NCBI GenBank assembly: GCA_035048815.1
Contig: JAUCBN010000034.1
Location: forward strand, 9,278,737 to 9,342,736
Length of the DNA: 64,000 nt
Source of the DNA: Abelmoschus esculentus
Taxonomy: Eukaryota > Streptophyta > Magnoliopsida > Malvales > Malvaceae
Direction: 5' to 3'
The first letter of the stretch is position 1. The number at the start of each line of letters is the position of its first letter. A program made the translations under genes and the position numbers. Below, in pieces: positions 11,850 to 22,480 of the stretch. The notes under the pieces are model-generated. The model did no database searches. It was not told the DNA's origin and worked only from the letters and a program-made list of their open reading frames with translations.

Positions 11850-13850
11850 GAGCAACCAACCCTTGAAGATCCTGATTGTTTGGATCATACTGAAGTTGGA
11901 ACTTATACGAGAAGAGATAAAAAAACATCAACTGCTTGGCAGGAATTGACTATAATTAAGCTTGTTGATGGTACTAAAAAAATACAGTGCAATCATTGTA
12001 AGATCAAACTTGCAAAGAACAAAGATGACTCAACTACAAAATATAAAAGCATTTAGATAGTTGTGTGAGACGTCAGATATCTCTAAAAGGACAAAGTAAT
12101 CTTTTTCTACCTCCACTATCACCTAGATCTGACAGTGCGATTGGTATTCAGACTTAGAAATATGATCAAGCGAAGATTAGAGAAATTATTTCTCATATGA
12201 TAATGATTCATAAATTGCCTTTTGCATTTACTGAGTATCAACTGTTCACTTTGTTAATGAAAACTACAAGTCCACTTTATACAAGAATTTCTCGTGTGAC
12301 AATTAAATCTGATTGTTGGACAAGTTACGAGATTGATAAGAAGAGGTTAAATGTGTTATTTAAGACAATGAATAGGATTAACATTACAACTGATATGTGA
12401 AAGTCAGGTCAAAAGATTTAATACAGATCATTTTGTGGACTTAGATTAAAATCTACAAAAACGAATTTTGAACTTTGTTGATGAAGTTGTTGTATATGAT
12501 GCATTATACAAATATTTACAAGATTAGGGTATTGAAGGAAAAATATGTTCAATTTCTGTAAATAATGCTTCTTACAATGATACATTTATAAGGATGTTGA
12601 AAGATAGTCTTTCATTTCATAAAAGACTTTCTTTGAATGAAAAATTATTTTATATTCATTGTTGTGCTCATATTTTGAATCTATTGGTGCATGATGATCT
12701 TTCCAAAATTGAAGATGTGATTGACAATTTAAGGAAAAGTTTGAAACACATCCCAACACCAACTATACGTTTGACTATGTTTAGTGATATTGTTAAACAA
12801 CTTCAATTGCCAAATAAGAGATTGTTCTTAGATTATTGTATGCGGTAGAATGCAACATATGTTACGTTGTCATGTTCATTAGAGTTTAAAGACGTGTTTC
12901 CAAGATATGCTCAACGAGATGTAAGTTATAAGTATTTTTCAAGTGATGAAGATTGGATGAAGGTTGAAAAAGTTTATTCTTTCTTAGAACTTTTTAATGA
13001 AGTTATCAATATTATCTCAAGTAAACAAATTTAATATATCTATTTTTTATATTATTTCTTAATTTTTATTTATGTTATTTGACTTAGTATTTTTCTTTAT
13101 AATTATTAGGTTCTGATTATCCAACTTTAAATTTGTTCTTTTTTGAACTTTGAAGTATCAAAGAGTTGTTGATGAAGATTTTTTTGAGTGAGCAACTTTG
13201 GATAAAAGAAATGGTCAATAGAAAGTAAAAAAAAAGTTTGATAAATGTTGGGGAGAATGCAATTTGCTCATTTTTATTGTTGCCATACTAGATCCTCGAA
13301 ATAAGATGAAATTCATTGACTTCAGTTTTCATGTTATTTATTTGAAGATGAAGTTATTAGGCAAATTCATATTGTACGTGATAATTTATATGAGCTTTAT
13401 AAAGAATATGTGGATGAAAATAGAACAACTAATGTTGGTACAATGACGAACAATGTTGAGAAAAAAATATTGTGACTAATTTTTTCACCACTAGTAGAAT
13501 GAGCAAGGGAAAAGTTATGACTGGAAGGTCTAAGTTTGAGAGATATATTAGAAATGTTAACATAATTGATAATGTTAAGTCTGAATTAGATATCTACTTA
13601 TAAGGAGTTTTCATTTGTAAGGAAAATTTTAGTGATTTTGATGCTTTAGAGTGATGGAAAGTTAATAACCTCAAGTTTCAAATTTTATCCAAGATGGCTT
13701 GTGAAATCTTGTCCATTTCTATCACCACAATGGTTTTAGAATCTGTATTTAGTGCTAGTGGGTAGTGTAATTGATACATATCGTTCTTCTTTTAAGAACT
13801 GATACGGTACAAATGTTATTTTGTTGTTCTGGTATCAAAATTTTTATGGG
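11850..13850 (+). pseudogene. hAT transposase, RICESLEEPER/BED type, broken
   Basis: In order: a BED zinc-finger remnant (IQCNHCKIKLAKNKDD near 11985, with the later His/Cys lost); ISRVTIKSDCWTSYE at about 12285; the core with CCAHILNLLVHDDL at about 12660; ILDPRNKMKFIDF at about 13285; and the C-terminal dimerisation region with VFSASG at about 13745. An AT-rich stretch with many stops at about 13020-13110 may be an intron. Stops replace conserved Trp codons at about 12398-12400 (after TTDM), 12846-12848 (MRW) and near 13650, plus frameshifts. The gene is non-functional and belongs to the flanked hAT element. Confidence 0.85.
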
Positions 13851-14769
13851 TTAAAAAAGAAAATTAAAGTACGTAAATTTTAAATATTTGTTCGATTTAT
13901 TTAATATCTAAAAATTTATTTTATTTTAATTATCTAATTTTATTTTTTTGTAGAGCAATGAAGAAGTTAAAGAGATTTCTTTACTTTGAATTTAGAATTT
14001 AAAGAACTTTAAAGGTGTTTAACTTTTGCTAGTAACTCTTTATTTAATATCCTAATAGAACTTTGAATTCTTGGTTATGTGACTGGTGGTAACTCTTTGT
14101 GAGGAAAACTGAGTTTTTATTTTTTATTTTATATAACTTTTAGTGGTATGTGAAAATAAACAAGACTCTTTATTTTATATCATTGTCATTCCTAGAAATT
14201 AATCTTATATGTTCTTCTAGTTCTACCATTAGATTGACCATAACTAAGTGATTAACTATTTAATTTTCAATCATATTCTTTGAACATGGAATTATTTGTA
14301 CAAGTATTTGAACTTTTTTAATTTAATTATTCATCCTCATTTATAATGTTGGATGTTTGTTATAGATTTTTTATTTGATTCTTTTAAAAAGACTATGAAT
14401 AATAGTTATGATATTTTATTAATGTTGTTAGTTATAGATAATGCAAGGAATTCCAACGAGGTGCAGTCCATGGTCAAGTGCTCAGAATTCTTTTAGATAA
14501 CTGGTTGTTGGATAATCCAATTATATTGTTTGTTATGGTTGTTGGATAAGTCGAAAAATCGGTTATGAAACTTTTATATTTGGATTTTTTTGTTTTTATG
14601 GATGTTTTAGGATGAAAATATTTTTGGATGTTTCTAAACTAATGACTTAATTTGAATTTTTTAAGTTTTTATTTTGTTGTTGTGGTACGTTATATATTTA
14701 TGTTTCTAAACGAATATTTATGTTGGTTAATTTTATTTTATTAATTCATGTATGTTTGTTTAATTAAAA

Positions 14770-15100
14770 TTGTAGAAATCATAAACGAGCATGTTCACGA
14801 ATATTAAACGGACATGTTTGCGAACGCTAAACGTACATGTTCGTGAACACTAAATGGATAAGTTGATGAATATATACAAACGAACTCGTTCGCGAACACT
14901 AAACGAATATGTTCATGAACGTTAAACGAACAAATTATCGAACATATAAACGAAGACGTTCGTGAATGTTAAACGAACTGAGCCTAAACGCACTAAAAAA
15001 TAAACGAACCGAGCTTAAACACACCATTAAAAATTTAAACGAACACGAACTGAGTTTGAACACCTTCAAAATAAATAAACGAACACGGACATACCCTTGT
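14770..15100. repeat. hAT subterminal repeat array
   Basis: About ten degenerate copies of a ~30-bp unit alternate AAACGAAC with short palindromes such as CATGTTCGTGAAC and CTCGTTCGCGAAC. They lie within 360 bp of the right terminus of the hAT element. Clusters like this are where hAT transposases bind next to the termini, so I infer a transposase-binding region. Confidence 0.7.
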
Positions 15101-15138
15101 CCGTTTAAGCTCGATTCGCTTACACCCCTAGTTAACAG

Positions 15139-15400
15139 TTCTTAATTCGAAGCATAATCCAAAAAATATATTGCCATCAAACATTCAAATTAGAAGCATA
15201 TTGCAAAAGTATATTATCACCAAACATTCAAACTAGAAGCATATTATTATGATATATCTTATGCATATAGTTTAATCACCAACAATATGCTTCTAGTTTA
15301 AACATAGAATGCTACATGATATGCAGTAATTTACTAAAGTAACCAAGTATCAATACCATAAACATCCAACTAGCATGCTCAATATTTATGTAACATTACA
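15139..15400. repeat. Short tandem duplication
   Basis: A ~50-bp unit containing CATTCAAACTAGAAGCATAT occurs about three times with variation between 15150 and 15250. A related inverted piece, ATATGCTTCTAGTTTAA, lies near 15286-15302. Nothing coding is seen. Confidence 0.5.
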
Positions 15401-15620
15401 AGATATTTCGTGATTGATCGGTACCAAATTTTGAACGTTGTGAGGGTGCTTTTTCTTCCCACACTTAACTGACTCCCAAATTTATTTTTCTGGTTTTCGC
15501 ATACCCGAAATTTATTGTTTTAATAAAAATAAAAACATTTTATTAAAATAACCGAATTTTAATATTTCAATCGCACTTTTAAAAAGATTGGAGACGACTT
15601 ACTCCCATAATTTTTCAATG
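15400..15620 (+). repeat. Tat/Ogre-like LTR 3' end fragment
   Basis: The sequence runs ATTTTGAACGTTGTGAGGG, then CACACTTAACTGACTCCC, then GAGACGACTTACTCCC. This is the recognisable end of Tat/Ogre-lineage Ty3-gypsy LTRs in dicots, including a degraded form of the GGCGACTCC motif at the tRNA-Arg primer site. No internal region follows. Confidence 0.5.
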
Positions 15621-16929
15621 ATTACATTAACAATATAATCAAATTTCAATTTGTATTACTTTATGTCACTCCCTCGATTAAAAATAAATATTATTTTTCA
15701 ATATACATATTATTATGAAAATATTTAACAAATCAAACATGTTAATAAAGCTTTAAATTTTGTATATTATAAAATAAATTCCCAATAATCCCAATCCAAA
15801 CGATCAATCTCTAATTAAATCATAACATAAAAATACCAAACCCATAAAAAGAAAGCACGTGTGAAATCTTTGTCATATGAGTTAATAAACAGCTGTGATT
15901 AGTATTAAATTAACACCCTTTTGTTCTTATTATGATTAGGTTATTGGAACATTATTAATATTCTCTCAAGATTATTTCATCTTGTATATTATTACATTAT
16001 TGTCACATGATTTTACAGCTTTTTGTCGGAAAATTTGAAGTTTTGTAATATTTTATTTAATCACGTGATGTATAATTTGTATTATAGTGAGCCAAGAAAC
16101 CTCTAGTGCTGTCATGATTAACTTCACTTTTGTTGTTGCATTAAGTTTTTCGGTGTGTCAAAATTTGAATTTAAAATTATTATTTTTATTTAATTATTGA
16201 TATTTATTTATTAATTGATAATATATATTGAATTTTTATGAACATTTATATAAGAGTAACTTTTTAATTCAGTTTTCTTCATTCATACTATCATGATTTG
16301 AATTTATAATTTATTTGTGGAATTTAATATTTTATCTTGCTAAACTAACCCATATTTTTAAGTTACAACTAGTAGTGAGTGAAACTCGACTAAAAAAATT
16401 AAATTATTTGACTCGACTTGATATAAAAATCGACTCATAATTTTACAAACTCGATTTAATTAAAAAAAATTCAAATAAAATTTAAGTTATAAAATAAAAA
16501 TCCAATAATTCAAATAAAAAATTATTACAAATTAGTTGGTCTATTTTTAAGTTCGAATTGAGTATCTTAACTTTACTCGATACTATATATATCACATACG
16601 AAAAAATATATATAAATTATATATAATTATAGAAAATAGTTTAAGTTTAAGTTAATTATTATCATAACATTATAAATATTTATAAATTAAACTAAAATAA
16701 AAACTCAAATATCTCTAATAATTAAAATTTTTAAATAAAATTTGAATTACAATGTCAAAACGCATCAATTTATTTAACTAAAGATATTATAATTGAACTT
16801 ATCTTATAATTACTATTAATTATAACAATAATAATATTAATCAAACTAAACTTAAATCTACAACTCTAACTCGAAAATCATCCAAGTTGTAAGGAAGAAT
16901 ACAATGGGTAAATTGGATGGCTTAATTAA
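15621..16929. other. AT-rich intergenic DNA
   Basis: No gene is seen. From about 16370 to 16880 the motif ACTCGA recurs in both orientations, suggesting a very old non-autonomous element without definable ends. Confidence 0.4.
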
Positions 16930-17255
16930 AGGGATTTTTATTTTTTTAATTGGAAAATAATTTTTTTAAACTTTATTTTGAAGAATAATTTTTTTTGTAC
17001 AAGTAAATTTAATTTGTATTATTCACATTTTGCATAATGCGTATTTTTATTTCGCGTCTTGTAAAATTCGAAATTTCTTAACTTTTTAAAATAAAATGGG
17101 CTTATTTTAACGTAATTTTGCGTTCCATAAGATGTGAAGTAAAAATTCAAATTGTACAGGTTGTAAATATTAGGTCTACTTGTATTAAAAGGGAGTTATT
17201 CTTTAAAATAAAATTTAAAATAAGTTATTTTTTGAATAAAATAAATAAAAGAAAA
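16930..17255. repeat. Foldback MITE
   Basis: The left arm (about 16935-17015, containing TTTATTTTGAAGAATAATTT and GTACAAGTAAATTTAAT) matches the inverted right arm (about 17165-17250, containing ACTTGTATTAAAAGGGAG and TTATTCTTTAAAATAAAATT). The spacer is about 150 bp. It is non-coding. Confidence 0.55.
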
Positions 17256-18350
17256 AATATCTCTAATTAAAATTTAAATAAATACAAATAATTAAAAAAT
17301 GTATTAAGAGTGTTGGTGAAAATTGGGGACATCCCTAAACCCAAGAAAAGATTTGTTCATGTGAGAAACCAGGCTGACATTGCTGATTTGTTGGCCGAAA
17401 TAAATTAGTAAAACCGCCCACATTGACTCCACCGCCAGATACACCGCTAACACTGGTTCATGGCCCCACCCACTAAGGTTGGTTCAGGGATCCTCGCCCA
17501 TTAACTTGTTTTTAGAATTAAGTGCGACTAATTAATCGAGTTGAATTAAATTAAAAAAAAATTAAATTAGTCAAATAAAATAAGTATATTCAATAATTTA
17601 ATTTTTTATGAGTTAATTTAAATTTATAAAATTAAATTCAAATATAATTATAAATATTTATAATATAATATTATTAATTAGTTTTAATTTAAATGATTTT
17701 TTATAACTATATATGATGCTTATATATTTTTTATAGTATTTTATGAGATATGATCTATTTAAATTATGTATAATTTAAAAGTTTTAAGGTGAATGAATGA
17801 TTGAAATTAAAAGTAAAAAATAAGAAAATTATCACATGAAAAAAAAATCTTATTTATTTACCCTCAACCCCTCATCCAATGGTCCAAACAAGGTAAAAGT
17901 GGATCTTAACATGTCAAATAATTTTTGAGTTTATATTTTATAACTCAAATAATTTTTTAAATTTTTTGAATTAAGTTGAGTTTATGAAATTATAATTTGA
18001 GTTTAAACATATCAAATATTTTTACCTCGAATCAAATTGAATAATCCAACATTGTTATTCGGGACAAGTTTTTCCTATCCCTAATTGAAATACGAACCAA
18101 ACGAGTAGTCTTACTCTCATCGGAAAATATGATGTTATCCGTAAATTAAAAAAAATATTATCGAATATTATCCTATAAGTTATAATCATCTTAAAAAAAA
18201 TTTAAAACATTATTAAAATCCAATTTGCTGATTTGATCAAGAACCGATAGTGGTTGCGTAAATTATTTAATTATGCGATCTGGTGTTGAATTTGCTTTTG
18301 AAAAAAAATATATTTCACAAATTTTACTAAATTATTATTTGACCAATACT
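17256..18350. other. Intergenic DNA
   Basis: A more GC-balanced stretch at about 17360-17500 has no continuing frame. The rest is AT-rich. Nothing is recognised. Confidence 0.5.
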
Positions 18351-20132
18351 CTAATCGTAACAACCCGAATTTAAAATTTGAGTGTCGATTTAACTCGAAA
18401 CGTTGTGCTCCGACGCTTGGGCTTCGGGTTAAGTGTTGGGCTGATTTTGAGGTTTGGTTTTGGTTTATCTTTGGCCGAAAGAGGTGTTAGAGGGCTTTTT
18501 GATAATCGTTTTATTGAAGACAAAGAAACGGGGAGGAGTGTTATGGTTTTTCTACAGAGACTAAACGATAAAGTCACCATTGTTTTTTTCTTTTCTCTTA
18601 ATCCTTTTTCTCATCCAAACAAAAAGCTAAAAGTGTCATCTTGTTATTTTGGGTTGTGAATCATGTTTAGAGTGTTGGGAGGAAGTTATAGGGCTTGAGA
18701 GGATTTACGAAATAAGCTAAAAATTTGAAGTTTGGTGTAGGACGATTTTGTGAGGTTGAAGAAACAAGTTCGGGAGATAGAGTTGTTGCTGGGTTTTTCT
18801 ATTGATAGTTGATGTTTTGGCTCCCAAAATCACCCATGAAAGTGTCTAATGGATGGTTTTGCTATTCTTTGTAGAGAAGGAGAACCCTTAAAAAATCTTG
18901 ACAAGGAGAAAGCTTGAAGGAATGATTTCTGAGTTTGAAAGCTTGTTTGCTCGAGGTTGGTACCTCTCCAACTCTTTCTTGCATCAAATATCTCATGAGT
19001 AGGTTGCATTGTTTGTGTATGAATGTATGATTGCTTGGTTGATAGCTTAGAGCCCTTCAATAGTGAATTTCGTAATAAGATGTTTGGTGACTTAAAAATG
19101 ATAGAAAAACACTTTAACCACTTTCAATAATGTGTAAAATTAATTTAGGTTCGAATGGTTTAAGTTTGGGCTAGTGTTTTAAGTAATTTTTGGGTGCAAG
19201 CCTACATTTTCGTGCAGACGTATCGATATCAGGTGACCGCGTATCGATACCCTAAAGAGGAAAATAAGGATTGGGTTGTAGACAAAGAAGGCCATTCAAT
19301 ATAATATTCCAGGTGATGTATTAAAGACTTTTTCGAATGGAGGATCTCGATGCTTTGTGGATGCGGGCCTCATTCGAAGATGCTCGATGTAACATTTTAT
19401 GCATGGGATTTGGAGGATCCCGATGTTGTGTGGACGCGAGCCTCAATCCCCGGATATAGGATCCCGATGTTGTGTGGATGTGGGCCCTGTTCGTAGTGTA
19501 GGATCCCGATGTTGTGTGGACGTGGGCCCTGTTCGTAGTGTAGGATCCCGATGATGTGTGGACGCGGGCCTCACTACCTTGTATTTTGTTCTTGTGTTGA
19601 CATGTATATGTTGTGTGCGTTATTATAAATCTCATTATTCCATGTGTTAGGCGAATTATGGTAGTGTCATCATATCATGTATGATGTTACATGTCTTGCT
19701 TTACTTTATTCATGATATGTATGATGTTAGCCGAGTGGCGATGTACTTACTAAGCTTCTGTAGCTCAGCGTTTCGAAATGTGTTTTCGTACGTAGGGTAG
19801 GTGAAGTCGAAAATCGAAGGAGTACCATCAAGGTTGGAATTTCAGCATCGACTTAGTGTTAGAGTAAAAATTATTGATGTATTAGGCTAGTACTTGTTGA
19901 ACCTTATATATTTGTAACTCTTATTATTTTGGGTCGAATACTTTAAACTGATTTGTATTATTTTGGAGCTCTATACTTTTGGATTTATCGTCTTTATTAT
20001 GGTTTGAAATTTTATGGACCCATTATGGATTTGAATTTGAACTTGTATTTGGTTTTTTGAAATGAAAATTTTGGAATACAAATTTTAGGGAGGAGACCCA
20101 ATGTGACACTGAATTGAGGGTGTTAAACTAAC
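18351..20132 (+). mobile_element. Solo LTR, Ty3-gypsy (chromovirus-like)
   Basis: The segment starts at CGTAACAACCCGAATTT (18356) and ends at GAGGGTGTTAAA (20127), the usual outline TGTAACAACCC...GGTGTTACA with decayed ends. The flanks CTAAT (18351-18355) and CTAAC (20128-20132) differ in one base and fit a 5-bp target duplication. Inside are a GTATCGATAC motif near 19230, a five-unit tandem repeat at 19340-19575 and a CTTCTGTAGCTCAGCGTTTCG block near 19755 that recurs in the 47-kb LTR. No internal region or second LTR is seen. Short open frames inside are not genes. Confidence 0.55.
19340..19575 (+). repeat. 43-bp tandem repeat inside LTR
   Basis: Five units share GGATCCCGATGTTGTGTGGA followed by CGTGGGCC. 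The third to fifth start near 19455, 19498 and 19541 and are 43 bp apart and almost identical. The first two are more diverged. Related diverged units occur in the LTR at 47.6-47.85 kb. Confidence 0.8.
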
Positions 20133-21290
20133 TATTTTGACTGATCGAATCCATTAAATTAAAATCAGTAGTCTGAATAGTTCGATTATCGATCCATTAT
20201 TTAAATATTGTTTCTAATACCCCATAGCCATACTAGAGTAGTCCCACCCTGGGTATAGTTGGGTTCAGTTATCATCTATTACTTTTTTTAAAATTTTTAT
20301 GATCTAACATTGATGAAAATTATTAACGTTGAACATCGCTAATATTATTAAATTAAATTAATAAAGATTTAGAATCTTAAGGACTGAATATAAAATTAAT
20401 AAAAGAGTGATAAACTCAACATATAATTATTAATTATAAGTTAATTCTTTTTGAATTTTCATTTTTATTAATTAACAATGTTCGATGTCTGTTGTAGACT
20501 CAACCTTACTTTTTTCTGTATTCATTGTTATTTGATACAAACATACAAATTTAATTTATTTATAAATATGATTTTGAGAATTCATGAATTATTCTACGTA
20601 TTTTAGTGACTATTAATTTATTAAAATATATAATTATTTAACATATTAACGGTAAAAGATTTTAACTTTTCAAGCGTCCTAATTTTATATTAAAGACTCA
20701 ATTTAAAGATAGGATTTAGGGGTTTAACTTTAATAGTTTATAATTTAAAAGTTATGTATAAAATTTACAATTTAAGAAAAAATTTAATATTTATAAATTA
20801 AAACATAAATTACCATGAAGCACAAGTACTTCATCCCAAGACTGACCCACGTACCCAATCCATTCCAGAGATAAATACGATTTGGGTATGACTTGAGTCC
20901 ATACTCCAGACGTCCTAATTTCAAGGGTATGATAAAAAAAAAAATATTCGAGTACATTTAGAAGATTATAGGGATATTTCGAGGACGATTTTTAAGTGAT
21001 ATTAAGTTTTAAATAAAATAATAATAAAAAATTAGTCTAAATTATATTTTTAATGTAAGCCCTCGACTCTCTTTAGTAATTTAGAAGATAAAATTATTTT
21101 ATATTAATTATTATTTAGATTTAAACTTAAAATTTTAAATTTATAATCAAAATAATAAATGTATAATGGGTTTATTTTTTTAATAATAAAAACAGTAAAA
21201 GATTTAGGTTTAATATATATATATATTCTTTATTAGCTAAGGAAAGATGATTTCAATTGTTATTTAAAGTGTAAATCAATTAAAGTTGAA
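20133..21290. other. AT-rich intergenic DNA
   Basis: No gene or well-defined repeat is recognised. Confidence 0.5.
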
Positions 21291-21292
21291 AA

Positions 21293-22150
21293 TTAAGGGT
21301 AAACTATATAAATAGTCATCGGACTTTTAAAGTAGATTCATTTCTGTCATCTTATTTTTAAAATATTCGATAAGGTCACCTAATTTTTAGTTTATATTCG
21401 AGAAGGTCACTCAACTTTTAGTTTGCATTCGATAAGGTCTCTACTGTTAAATTTCGTTAAAAATTACCGTAAAATTTAATATATCCTTAATAATAAATGG
21501 ATAAACTACAATAAACATAACCCAATTTTTTTCTCTCTCCTATCTTGATCGCTGAAGTTATTTTTTTATTTTATTAATTTAACTTTTAAATTGTTCATAT
21601 TTTGGATAATCAAAAATAACATTGTTATATAAATTGAAAATTTTGATTAATCCTTAAAAACAATTGAAGAAATATTTTTTTTATTTTTCTTATTAAAATT
21701 GCAATATTATCATATTTCATACTCTAATAAGAAAAGTAAAAGATTATTACTCAAATTATATATTCCAATTATTTTATTTAATTGGTACAACATGAGATCA
21801 AGAAATAAATAATCTAAAATTAAATCGGATAATTGGAATAGTTGATTGAAATAATATTTTTTTACTTTTCTTATTAAAATATGAAATATAGTAATATGGT
21901 CAATTTAATAAGATAAATAAAAATATATTTCGATTTTATTAAGGATTAATCAAAATTTTTAATTTTTTAAGGATTAATTTAAATTTTAGTGACCAAAATA
22001 GCAGTGGGAAGAAATTTGAGTTTTAACTATATGGACCTTTTCAAATGCGAACTAAATGTTAGGTGACCTTATCGAATACAAATTAAAAGTTGGATGATCT
22101 TATCGAATATGAACTAAAAGTTGAGTGACCTTATAAATATAAACTAAAAT
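21293..22150. mobile_element. Foldback element with repeats in its arms
   Basis: The left arm (about 21370-21445) carries three spaced copies of a ~32-bp motif built on TTCGATAAGGTCACC and ACTTTTAGTTT. The right arm (about 22030-22145) carries the same motif inverted, again about three times. The interior (~550 bp) is AT-rich and non-coding. The left side continues outward to GGGTAAACTATATAAATAG at about 21299, a start also seen in the MITE at 8.56 kb. I infer a non-autonomous foldback DNA transposon of the same broad group. Confidence 0.6.
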
Positions 22151-22480
22151 ATATTAAATCAAAGAGAAACATAAAAAAAGAGAACAGATCTGAATCAAAG
22201 ATAAAAAAAATACATAAAAAAATTTCGATTCTGGTCAGATCTACATACTTGGGAGAATTATTTTAAAAAACCAAGTTCGGATTCAAACTCATCACGTTGA
22301 AGGGAGTCGAAACTTCTTTTTAGTTATCGGCGTCGATGACAGTAACCGACGTGACGGAAGATCACTGATAACTAGACTTACACGGCCGCGACATGGTGGT
22401 GTTCTTGAACATTCAAGAACACCATGTTTTTTCTCAGAGAAAGAGACACGTTTGTTTCAAATAAAAATATATATATATAT
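22151..22480. other. Unassigned DNA with a palindrome
   Basis: A GC-richer stretch at 22250-22440 contains a hairpin with perfect 12-bp arms at 22398-22409 and 22412-22423, separated by only CA. No coding frame continues through it. Confidence 0.5.

Larger units (their letters stand above)
11790..15138 (+). mobile_element. hAT element with intact termini
   Basis: The element occupies 11798-15130 (3333 bp). The left end reads TAAGGGTGTAAATGAAC. The right end, inverted, reads TAGGGGTGTAAGCGAATC. These are imperfect terminal inverted repeats of plant hAT form. A perfect 8-bp duplication GTTAACAG flanks it at 11790-11797 and 15131-15138. Inside are a broken transposase gene (about 11850-13850) and, near the right end, an array of GTTCG/CGAAC-rich subterminal repeats. 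It is structurally complete but cannot encode its own transposase. Confidence 0.9.

Noticed and set aside
18378..18659. 93-codon + strand frame and its minus-strand shadow as a gene
   Set aside because: It is inside the solo LTR, without homology or conserved motifs.
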